The notes below the pieces were generated by a model. That model had not been told where the DNA came from, ran no database searches, and saw only the letters and a list, made by a program, of their open reading frames with translations. This document shows, piece after piece, positions 26,964 through 32,789 of a stretch of 34,134 bases of DNA. The position numbers and the translations under genes are program-made. This DNA comes from Actinomycetota bacterium (GTDB taxonomy: Bacteria > Actinomycetota > Acidimicrobiia > Acidimicrobiales > AC-14), in NCBI GenBank assembly GCA_040754375.1, contig JBFMCT010000001.1, positions 1 to 34,134 on the forward strand, written 5' to 3'. Within the stretch, counting starts at the first letter, position 1. Each line of letters begins with the position of its first letter.

Positions 26964-26985
26964 CTGTCGTCCGTGCCAGCACGGA
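26964..26985. promoter_or_regulatory. Island operator copy upstream of the receiver/kinase operon
   Basis: This 22-bp sequence contains the inverted repeat TCCGTGC-CA-GCACGGA (26970-26985) and is identical to the 22 bp at 29972-29993. A CACAAT -10-like box at 27010-27015 ends five bases before the regulator ATG at 27021, so transcription probably starts at or near the ATG. The palindrome centre would then lie at about -43, a typical activator position. The sequence identity is direct; the binding protein is inferred, with the NarL-type regulator at 30006-30698 the best candidate. Confidence 0.65.
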
Positions 26986-27020
26986 TGCACACCGGCACCG
27001 TCCACGAGCCACAATTGGGC

Positions 27021-27380
27021 ATGCCGATGCGCGTCGTTCTCGTCGACGACGATGCCAGGTTCCGCTCGATGGCCCGCCGCGCCCTGGTGGACGACGGCGT
27101 CGACATCGTCGCCGAGGTCGAGGACGGCCGTGAGGCGGTTGCCGCCGTGGCCCAGTGGGGCCCCGACGTGGTCCTGCTCGACCTCGCCCTGCCCGGTATG
27201 GACGGGCTCGAGGTGGCTCGGCGGCTTCAGGCGGAGCCTGGGGGGCCCATGGTGATACTGATATCGAGCCGCGACCTGGCCCATGGGCGGCGCCTGGCCC
27301 AGGGGTTGGCAGCCGGGTACGTGCCCAAGGACGAACTGTCCCTGGCCGCCATCCTGGCCGTCACCGACGCTGGGCCATGA
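27021..27380 (+). CDS. Receiver-only response regulator (CheY-like)
   Basis: A 119-aa single REC domain. ATG 27021 is chosen over in-frame upstream codons because the domain starts right there (MPMRVVLVDDD) and a -10 box sits just before it. Key residues are the acidic pocket Asp9-Asp10-Asp11, phospho-acceptor Asp54 in VVLLDLALPGMDG, Ser at the Thr/Ser switch (LISS) and the conserved Lys in YVPKDEL. There is no output domain, so it may act by protein-protein contact or as a phosphate intermediate or sink. Its stop overlaps the kinase start by four bases (ATGA), so kinase and receiver are made together. With the DNA-binding NarL-type regulator 3 kb away, a branched or relayed phosphotransfer scheme is possible. 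Confidence 0.9.
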   Translation: MPMRVVLVDDDARFRSMARRALVDDGVDIVAEVEDGREAVAAVAQWGPDVVLLDLALPGMDGLEVARRLQAEPGGPMVILISSRDLAHGRRLAQGLAAGYVPKDELSLAAILAVTDAGP

Positions 27381-29149
27381 GCGGTCGGTGGCGCCTGGGG
27401 GCGGCGGTCGTCACCCTCGTGACCTCGGCCGCCCTGTTCGGCCTGGAGTACGACGACCCCGACGAGTCGGGCTCCCGGCTCTTCGTCGGGGTGCCCATGG
27501 CCATGGTGGGCGCTGGGCTCCTGACCAGTGCCCGCGGGAGCCGACGACTCGGAGGCGCCAAGGCCGACGAGCCCGACAGCCGGCCGCCATCGCTGGTCAT
27601 CAACCTCGGGACCTCGGGCGACCGCGAGACGGCGCGTGACGCCCTGAGGCGGGCGCTCGGGGACCCCGAGCTGGACATCGTCTACCCCCGGGTGGGCGCC
27701 GGAGGCTGGATCGACGAGGTGGGCGACGCCACAGGGTCGACGGGGGACGCGGGGACGGCCTTCACCCCTATCGCCCGGGGCGGTAAGCCGGTGGCCGGGC
27801 TCCTCCACGACCCCGCCCTGCTGGGCGACCCCGACCGGCTGCGGGCTGCGGTGGAGTCGGCGTCGTTGGCCATCGACAACGAACGGCTCAAGGCCCAGGT
27901 GCACGCCCAGCTCGCGGAGGTCCAGGCGTCGCGTGCCCGGATCGTCGACGCCGGCGACCGTGAGCTGCGGAGGGTGGAACGCAACCTCCATGACGGCGCT
28001 CAGCAGCGCCTGGTCGGGCTCGCCCTGGTGCTCCGCCTGGCCAGCCGGAGGGTGGGAGACCGTGCGGTGGGTGACCTGATCGCCGAAGCGGCCAGAGAGG
28101 CTGACGACGCGCTAGCAGAGCTGCGTGAGCTGGCCCGGGGGATCCACCCCGCGATCGTCGACGACGCCGGGATCGAGGGTGCCATCGAGACGCTGGCGGA
28201 ACGGCCGGGGGTGCCCGTCGAGCTGCACCTCGACGTACCGGAGCGACTGCCCCAGCCCGTCGAGGTCGGTGCCTACTACCTCGTCGCCGAGGCCCTGGCC
28301 AACGTCAACAAGCACGCCCACGCCCGCCGGGTGAGCGTGGAGGCCAGCGTCGCCCAGGGAGTGCTGCAGGTCACCGTCTCCGACGACGGCGCAGGCGGCG
28401 CCGTCCCTGCGCCCGGGTCAGGGCTCGAAGGCCTGGCCGACCGGGTCAGCGCGCTGGGCGGCGAGCTGCGCATCGACAGCCCTCGCGGTGGAGGGACGGT
28501 CGTGGCGGCTGCGATCCCCCTGGCCGCGCCTTCGGATACCGAGGTCGAGCGCCGGCGCCTCACCGCCCTCAAGTGGATCGGCTGGGAGAACTGGGAAGTC
28601 CCCGGCGAGCTGTACGAGCAGATCACCGAGGAGGACAACCTCATGGCGGCCAAGGCCGTCCTGCTGTGTGCCGGGGGCAACAGCCGGCTCACGGCGCGGG
28701 AGCGAGAGTGGCTCATCGGTTACCACACGGCCGCGGGGAGCTCAGACCGCGTGATCGAGTTGATCGAGACCTATGACGACTCCGACACCGTGGAAGCGAT
28801 GATGGGGGCTCCGGGCATGGCGCTGATCAGTGGCGCCATGGTCTACGACGCGCTCCGCGCCTGTTGCTCGGACGGCCCGCTCACGCACGACGAGCTCGAC
28901 CGCCTGGCCCGTGGGGCGGCGGCCATGGGAATCGCGCCCGACGCCTTCGCCGCCCTGCGCGAGGTCGTCGACGCCGAGCTAGCCCTCCGCTCCCGCCGGT
29001 ACGAGCTCGTCACGGCCCCGGTGCTCCCCGGGCACCGCCGCGCCGGAGGCTCGGAGGGTCACCGGTCAGGCGACGGGCTGCGAGGTGGCGGCGATGATCT
29101 GGTCGAGGACCGACTGGTCGGGGAGCGGGGGCGGCGGGACCGAGGGTAG
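27377..29149 (+). CDS. NarL/DesK-type sensor histidine kinase with C-terminal TerB-like domain
   Basis: A 590-aa kinase from ATG 27377. Two membrane helices come first (about 5-22 and 35-50), with a short acidic loop. A GAF-remnant-like sensor region follows (PVAGLLHDPALL...LAIDNERLKAQV), then HisKA_3 with phospho-acceptor His205 in ERNLHDGAQQRL, and the HATPase domain (N-box AEALANVNKHAHA, G1 DDGAGG, G2 GSGLEGLADRVSALGG). Kinases of this class normally end here. This one has about 200 more residues. Residues about 418-535 look like a TerB-like helical domain: AAKAVLLCAGGNSRLTARERE, a middle helix block, then VYDALRACCSDGPLTHDELDRLARG...AMGI. The second DG..E metal-type site is kept and the first is not. 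The last 84 bp are antisense to the end of the convergent diiron-protein gene. Confidence 0.88.
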   Translation: MSGRWRLGAAVVTLVTSAALFGLEYDDPDESGSRLFVGVPMAMVGAGLLTSARGSRRLGGAKADEPDSRPPSLVINLGTSGDRETARDALRRALGDPELDIVYPRVGAGGWIDEVGDATGSTGDAGTAFTPIARGGKPVAGLLHDPALLGDPDRLRAAVESASLAIDNERLKAQVHAQLAEVQASRARIVDAGDRELRRVERNLHDGAQQRLVGLALVLRLASRRVGDRAVGDLIAEAAREADDALAELRELARGIHPAIVDDAGIEGAIETLAERPGVPVELHLDVPERLPQPVEVGAYYLVAEALANVNKHAHARRVSVEASVAQGVLQVTVSDDGAGGAVPAPGSGLEGLADRVSALGGELRIDSPRGGGTVVAAAIPLAAPSDTEVERRRLTALKWIGWENWEVPGELYEQITEEDNLMAAKAVLLCAGGNSRLTAREREWLIGYHTAAGSSDRVIELIETYDDSDTVEAMMGAPGMALISGAMVYDALRACCSDGPLTHDELDRLARGAAAMGIAPDAFAALREVVDAELALRSRRYELVTAPVLPGHRRAGGSEGHRSGDGLRGGGDDLVEDRLVGERGRRDRG

Positions 29150-29902
29150 GGCCCGCGTGAGGTCGAGTGCCCGCTGTATGAGCTCGCCCTCGAGGACAGG
29201 CGTGTGGCACCCGGCAATGGTGTTGAGGTCGAGGTTCTGGACGGCGTCGACGGTACGGCCGAACTTGTCGTGGTCCGCTGTCGCCAGCCACGGGCTGACG
29301 GCGCCGAAGGAGAAGAGCGTCATGCCGAACTGCCAGAACTCGGCGTCGAGGTCGCCCACCGCCATCTCGGGTGACGTCAGCGGCGTGGCGAACGAGTCCA
29401 CCGACCAGTACACGCCGGTGGTCGGGTCGAACAGGCCCCGGGTCGTCGGCGAGTCGTAGACCGGCGGCCGCAGCGCGTGCAGCGTCCGGTCGCCGATGCT
29501 GAACGACTCGTCGTGCATGACCCAGCGGCACTTGTCGATGGGGAAGTTGAAGCAGTTGGTGTGGCGTTCGACCATGGCCCAGTTGCAGACGAGGGTGGCG
29601 TTCGGGCAGGCCGTCATCACCTGCTCGAGGTTGCCGGTGTGGTCGACGTCGTCGTGGGACAGGAAGACCCAGCGGACGTCGGCGGGCTCGACGAGGGAGA
29701 AGACGTCTTCGAGCCACTGCTTGCGGTTGGCCGGGGTGCCCGTGTCCACGATGAGGGGCTCCTGGCCGAGGATCACCATCGAGTTGATCTGAACGAACAG
29801 CGGCTGGCCCAGCGCCTCCTGGACCTGGTTGATCACATACGTACCCGGCGCGATCTTCGTGGGCGGGATGTAGATGGTCGGGGCGACCGGTGCGAACGTC
29901 AT
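29066..29902 (-). CDS. Flavodiiron-type metallo-beta-lactamase-fold protein (ODP-like)
   Basis: A 278-aa MBL-fold protein. ATG 29902 has AGAGGAG 7 bases upstream and starts the conserved part; the frame extends further but overlaps the regulator gene antisense. His83, Asp85, Asp87 and His88 in SHDDVDHTG match the HxExDH metal motif of flavodiiron proteins (FprA/ROO), and Asp169 in WSVDSFATPL matches the bridging Asp. The family His usually found in a 'LHWPDxM' block is replaced by Asp (VYDSPTT). CHTPVLEG supplies a late His. There is no flavodoxin domain, so it is a stand-alone oxygen/NO-binding-type diiron module, possibly a sensor or a reductase needing outside electrons. Its promoter carries the island palindrome. 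The stop lies within the convergent kinase gene. Confidence 0.85.
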   Translation of the reverse strand: MTFAPVAPTIYIPPTKIAPGTYVINQVQEALGQPLFVQINSMVILGQEPLIVDTGTPANRKQWLEDVFSLVEPADVRWVFLSHDDVDHTGNLEQVMTACPNATLVCNWAMVERHTNCFNFPIDKCRWVMHDESFSIGDRTLHALRPPVYDSPTTRGLFDPTTGVYWSVDSFATPLTSPEMAVGDLDAEFWQFGMTLFSFGAVSPWLATADHDKFGRTVDAVQNLDLNTIAGCHTPVLEGELIQRALDLTRALPSVPPPPLPDQSVLDQIIAATSQPVA

Positions 29903-29949
29903 GTTGGGCTCCTCTGCTGAGCGCGCGGTGACCGATACCTGGGGAGCGA

Positions 29950-29995
29950 AGGCTACGAACGGCACCGCCCGCTGTCGTCCGTGCCAGCACGGACG
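29950..29995 (-). promoter_or_regulatory. Promoter and island operator of the diiron-protein gene
   Basis: CGTCCGTGC-CA-GCACGGACG (29976-29995) is a perfect 9+9 inverted repeat. Bases 29972-29993 are identical to 26964-26985. On the minus strand TAGCCT (29955 down to 29950) fits a -10 (TANNNT), giving a start near 29943. The palindrome centre is then about 42.5 bp upstream, overlapping the -35 region, typical of NarL-type activation. A 41-nt leader with an AGAGGAG ribosome site leads to the ATG. Confidence 0.6.
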
Positions 29996-30005
29996 GGCGC
30001 AGCCG

Positions 30006-30698
30006 TCAGCGGGGGGCGGGCCCGCCGGCGCGCAGGTGGGCCAGGACGGCCAGCACCCGGCGGTGGGTGGACCGGTCGGCTTGGAGGCCGAGCTTGGTGA
30101 AGATCCTGCTGGTGTGGGTTTCCACCGTGCGGGCTGTGACCGCCAGCCGGTGGGCGATCTCGTCGTTGGAGTGGCCCTCGGCCACCAACTCCAGCACCCT
30201 GCGCTCCTGGGCGGTGAGGCGGGCCATGGAGCCCTCGTACCGGGGGGTGCCGAACACTGTCCGCACCACGTCGGGGTCAACGGCCGTCCCTCCCAGGGCC
30301 ACACGGTTGACGGCGTCGATCAGCTCCGCGGGCCGGGAGATGCGTTCTTTCAACAGGTAGCCGACCCCTCTGTGGCCACCGCGGAGCAGCTCCATGGCAT
30401 GGCGGGTCTCGACGTGTTGGGACAGGACGAGCACCCCCACGTCCGGGAACCGGTGCTTGAGCTCGACGGCCGCCTGCAGCCCCTCGGTCGTGTGGGTCGG
30501 GGGCATGCGGACGTCGAGCACGACCACGTCCGGGTGTTCGGTGCCCATGGTGTCGAGCAGCCCGGAAGCGTCCGAGAGCTGGGCTACGACCTCGACCCCC
30601 TCGTCGGCCAGCAACCGGGCGATCCCCTGGCGGACCAACGGCGCGTCGTCGACGAGGACGACACGTACGGTCCCTGCGGGGGGATTGCCCTCGTTCAA
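30006..30698 (-). CDS. NarL/LuxR-family response regulator
   Basis: A 230-aa two-domain regulator. TTG 30698 is the only start: an in-frame stop lies four codons upstream and no ATG/GTG precedes the receiver domain. The REC domain has Asp17-Asp18, phospho-acceptor Asp62 in VVVLDVRMPP, and Lys in GYLLKERI. The linker is followed by a LuxR-type helix-turn-helix (about 160-222: LTAQERRVLELVAEGHSNDEIAHRLAVTARTVETHTSRIFTKLGL). Such regulators dimerise on inverted repeats when phosphorylated, usually by HisKA_3 kinases like the one at 27377-29149. It is therefore the leading candidate to bind the palindrome found upstream of the kinase operon and the diiron gene, one copy of which lies just after its own stop. 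Partner assignment is inference; family is certain. Confidence 0.93.
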   Translation of the reverse strand: MNEGNPPAGTVRVVLVDDAPLVRQGIARLLADEGVEVVAQLSDASGLLDTMGTEHPDVVVLDVRMPPTHTTEGLQAAVELKHRFPDVGVLVLSQHVETRHAMELLRGGHRGVGYLLKERISRPAELIDAVNRVALGGTAVDPDVVRTVFGTPRYEGSMARLTAQERRVLELVAEGHSNDEIAHRLAVTARTVETHTSRIFTKLGLQADRSTHRRVLAVLAHLRAGGPAPR

Positions 30699-30747
30699 CG
30701 CTCTCGTTCAGTCCCAGGGACGACGGTCACGAGGGGCCCGTGGTGCA

Positions 30748-31059
30748 TCACAGGTCGCTCATCACCGCGGCGGTGATGTCCGCCCGGGCCGTCGGTTCGT
30801 CGGCCGACCACACTCCCCAGCGCCCGCCGATGTCCTGGACGCGGGCCATGGTCACCCCCAGGACGGCTGCCTTGAGGTCGTCAGCCACCTCGACCTCGCT
30901 CATGCCCTTCTCCGCCAGACCGGCGACCAGGTCGGCCACGGCCTGAGGCTCGGGGCTCTCGTCGCGGTACACGAGGCAGGTCGACGGGCCGAGCCACAGC
31001 CCTACAGGGAAGTACCCGCCGGCGAGCACGACCTCGTCAGAACTCGAGTCACCCCACAT
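30748..31059 (-). CDS. Small hypothetical protein upstream of the NarL regulator (103 aa)
   Basis: A soluble 103-residue protein, with a beta-rich N-terminal part (DEVVLAGGYFPVGLWLGPSTCLVYRDE) and a helical C-terminal half (PQAVADLVAGLAEKG, EVADDLKAAVLGVTM, ARADITAAVMSDL). I do not recognise a family. ATG 31059 is the conservative start; an in-frame GTG at 31083, with AGGAG two bases upstream, would add eight residues. It precedes the NarL regulator by 49 bp on the same strand, so the two may be co-transcribed. It is divergent from the desaturase gene. Confidence 0.6.
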   Translation of the reverse strand: MWGDSSSDEVVLAGGYFPVGLWLGPSTCLVYRDESPEPQAVADLVAGLAEKGMSEVEVADDLKAAVLGVTMARVQDIGGRWGVWSADEPTARADITAAVMSDL

Positions 31060-31125
31060 GGTCGCTGGTGCGGTCCAAGGCACGTCTCCTGGTCGGCGGG
31101 TCCGGACGACCAAGGATGTCACAAC

Positions 31126-31172
31126 GTCTCGGTGTATTTGTTGCCGCTCAGCGGCAACGAACATACCGAGAC
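31126..31172. promoter_or_regulatory. 47-bp near-perfect palindrome in a divergent promoter region
   Basis: Arms 31126-31148 and 31150-31172 match at 20 of 23 positions around a single base; two of the mismatches could pair as G-U. It lies between the divergent hypothetical gene (31059) and desaturase gene (31199). As DNA it could bind a large dimeric or tandem regulator of both genes; as RNA it would be a very stable hairpin in either leader. Confidence 0.7.
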
Positions 31173-31198
31173 TGGATCGGACGGAGAGGGCGCACGGT

Positions 31199-31927
31199 AT
31201 GTTCTGGCCCGTGCCGGAGGGGGTGATCGTTGGCCTTGTCTCGGGGGCCCTGGTGTGCGTGGTCACCGAGATCTACTGCCACCGCTGCCTGGCCCACCGG
31301 GCTTTCAGCGTCCATCCGGTCCTGGCCTCCCTGATGAGCGGGTTCATGCAGGTCTACGGCGGGGCCCACCCTCAGCGGTGGGCCGGGGTGCACCGGCTTC
31401 ACCACCGCTACGCGGACACGCCCCTCGACCCGCACTCGCCCCTCGAACGCAACCCGTTGCTCGTCCTCGTCGGCACTCCCTACCTGTTCGCCCAGGCCCG
31501 GCACCGCTTGGCCGCCGACGCGTCCCCACCGCCCGCGCCGGCCGCCGTCGTGGTCCGTATCGCCGTGACGGCCTTCTGGCTGTTGGCCATCGGGCCTGTC
31601 CAGACGCTGTTGGCCGTGGCCGTCCATCTGGGCCTCTACTTCGGGATCATGGGCATGGTGAACACCGCCGGCCACCGGGCCGGGCGCAAGCCCCACCCCG
31701 GCGTACCCGGTTACGACCTGGCGTGGACGGCCCCCCTGCTGCTGGGCCACGGCTACCACAACTCCCACCACGCCCACCCCTCGGCCGCCCGTATGGGGCT
31801 GCTCGACCCCATGTGGCCGCTCGTGCGTGCGTTGTCGGGGCTCCGGCTCGTCACCCTCGATGGCTCGCCGCTCGCTCCCTCCCGGACCTGCTGCCGAGCG
31901 GGCGTCACGATGGCGTCCTCCCGCTAG
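31199..31927 (+). CDS. Membrane fatty-acid desaturase (delta-9 acyl-CoA desaturase-like)
   Basis: A 242-aa integral membrane diiron desaturase. ATG 31199 is chosen because GGAGAGGG lies 9-16 bases upstream and the frame before it is non-family. The three His boxes are present in order: HRCLAH (HxxxxH), HRLHH (HxxHH) and HNSHH (HxxHH), which bind the two irons. Membrane helices: GVIVGLVSGALVCVVTEIY at the start, a pair around VVVRIAVTAFWLLAIGPVQTLLAVAVHLGLYFGIMG. Such enzymes use O2 and electrons to put a double bond into acyl chains and control membrane fluidity. At 242 aa it is short for the family (about 300 or more), with a trimmed C-terminus. As an O2-consuming enzyme it fits next to a redox/oxygen-type regulatory island; that link is inference. 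Confidence 0.9.
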   Translation: MFWPVPEGVIVGLVSGALVCVVTEIYCHRCLAHRAFSVHPVLASLMSGFMQVYGGAHPQRWAGVHRLHHRYADTPLDPHSPLERNPLLVLVGTPYLFAQARHRLAADASPPPAPAAVVVRIAVTAFWLLAIGPVQTLLAVAVHLGLYFGIMGMVNTAGHRAGRKPHPGVPGYDLAWTAPLLLGHGYHNSHHAHPSAARMGLLDPMWPLVRALSGLRLVTLDGSPLAPSRTCCRAGVTMASSR

Positions 31928-31966
31928 TTCCGGCGCCGCCGTTACAGAAAGCTTCACAAAACACTG

Positions 31967-31979
31967 ACGAACGGTTCGT
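31967..31979. promoter_or_regulatory. Palindrome in the ectA upstream region
   Basis: ACGAAC-G-GTTCGT is a perfect 13-bp palindrome. It lies at the end of the most AT-rich stretch of this gap (31940-31970, containing TTACAG and TTCACA). That stretch probably contains the ectoine promoter, about 210 bp upstream of ectA, so an operator role is plausible. Confidence 0.4.
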
Positions 31980-31995
31980 GACCGGCGGCCGGGGA

Positions 31996-32113
31996 GCGGG
32001 TAGGTTCGGCCTCAGTTGCACCTGGCAGCGGCCCCGCACGGGGTTGAGCGGTAAGGGAGGTGGTCGAAGAGCCGGACTGGTCGTGGCGTACCCGTCAGGA
32101 CCAACCAGCCCGC
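31996..32113 (+). ncRNA. Candidate structured leader RNA upstream of ectA
   Basis: The 262-bp gap before ectA holds a segment that can close on itself. 31996-32006 pairs with 32103-32113 (9 of 11 positions), enclosing CCCCG-CA-CGGGG, CTCA...TGAG and TGGTC (32078-32082) with GACCA (32099-32103). A GGGGTTGA...GTAAGGG...ACCCGTCAG order loosely recalls c-di-AMP (ydaO) leaders, and parts also recall cobalamin leaders. Neither match is good enough to name it. A leader riboswitch on an osmolyte operon would make sense; this is inference from pairing only. Confidence 0.3.
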
Positions 32114-32189
32114 GATCCCTCCGCAGTACCTTCGGCTTGCCCGGTGTTGCCGGCAGGTCGAAAGCTCGGGCCCAGTTCAGCTCGTTCCC

Positions 32190-32789
32190 ATGACGGTGGA
32201 AGCCTCGGCCCATCGCAGTGCGATGCGTGACCTCAGCTTCCGGCGACCCCTCGTGGCCGACGCTCCGGCGCTCTGGCGGCTGTGCCGCGGCAGCGGCCAA
32301 CTCGACGAGAACTCCCCTTACGCCTACCTGCTCGTGTGCTCGCACTTCGCAGCCACTTCGGTCGTGGCGGCTCGTGGCGGGGAGGAAGAGGAGGTAGTGG
32401 CCTTTGCGTCGGCCTACCGGCCGCCCACGGCCCCCGAGGCCTTGTTCGTGTGGCAGATCGCCGTGGACCCTCGTGCCCGTCGCCGAGGCGTGGGGCGAGC
32501 GCTGCTCGAAGAACTGCTCGAGTTGCCCGCCAACCTCGACGCCACCCACCTCGAAGCCACCGTCACCGCCTCCAACGCCGCCTCGGAACGCCTCTTCCTC
32601 TCGTTCGCCGACGACCACGGGGCCGCCTGTGCGGTGTCGGTGATGTTCCCGGCCGAGGCCTTTCCCGGAGGCGGCCACGAGGCCGAGCGGCTGTTCCGGA
32701 TCGGCCCGCTGCCCGACCGACAACCCTGCCCGCCCGCGCCGGAGCGGCCCCGCGCCGCCCCGCCGCCCACCACGGAGGTCCCCGCATGA
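32190..32789 (+). CDS. ectA: L-2,4-diaminobutyric acid acetyltransferase
   Basis: A 199-aa GNAT-fold enzyme, second step of ectoine synthesis: acetyl-CoA plus diaminobutyrate gives N-gamma-acetyl-diaminobutyrate. EctA hallmarks are seen: CRGSGQLDENSPYAYLLVCSHF, VWQIAVDP and the acetyl-CoA-binding loop RARRRGVGRALL, then HLEATVTASNAASERLF. The tail after residue about 165 is Pro/Arg-rich and not conserved. ATG 32190 is used, but no clear ribosome site precedes it; ATG 32223 (MRDLSFRRP), where the conserved region begins, is an alternative. The stop overlaps the ectB start by four bases (ATGA), so the two are coupled. The product is an intermediate of the compatible solute ectoine, made under salt or drought stress. 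Confidence 0.93.
   Translation: MTVEASAHRSAMRDLSFRRPLVADAPALWRLCRGSGQLDENSPYAYLLVCSHFAATSVVAARGGEEEEVVAFASAYRPPTAPEALFVWQIAVDPRARRRGVGRALLEELLELPANLDATHLEATVTASNAASERLFLSFADDHGAACAVSVMFPAEAFPGGGHEAERLFRIGPLPDRQPCPPAPERPRAAPPPTTEVPA

Noticed and set aside
32060-32230. 56-codon ORF from GTG in the ectA leader
   Set aside because: Start overlaps its own would-be ribosome site, composition is unremarkable, no recognisable motif, and it runs into ectA in another frame. A leader peptide cannot be excluded.
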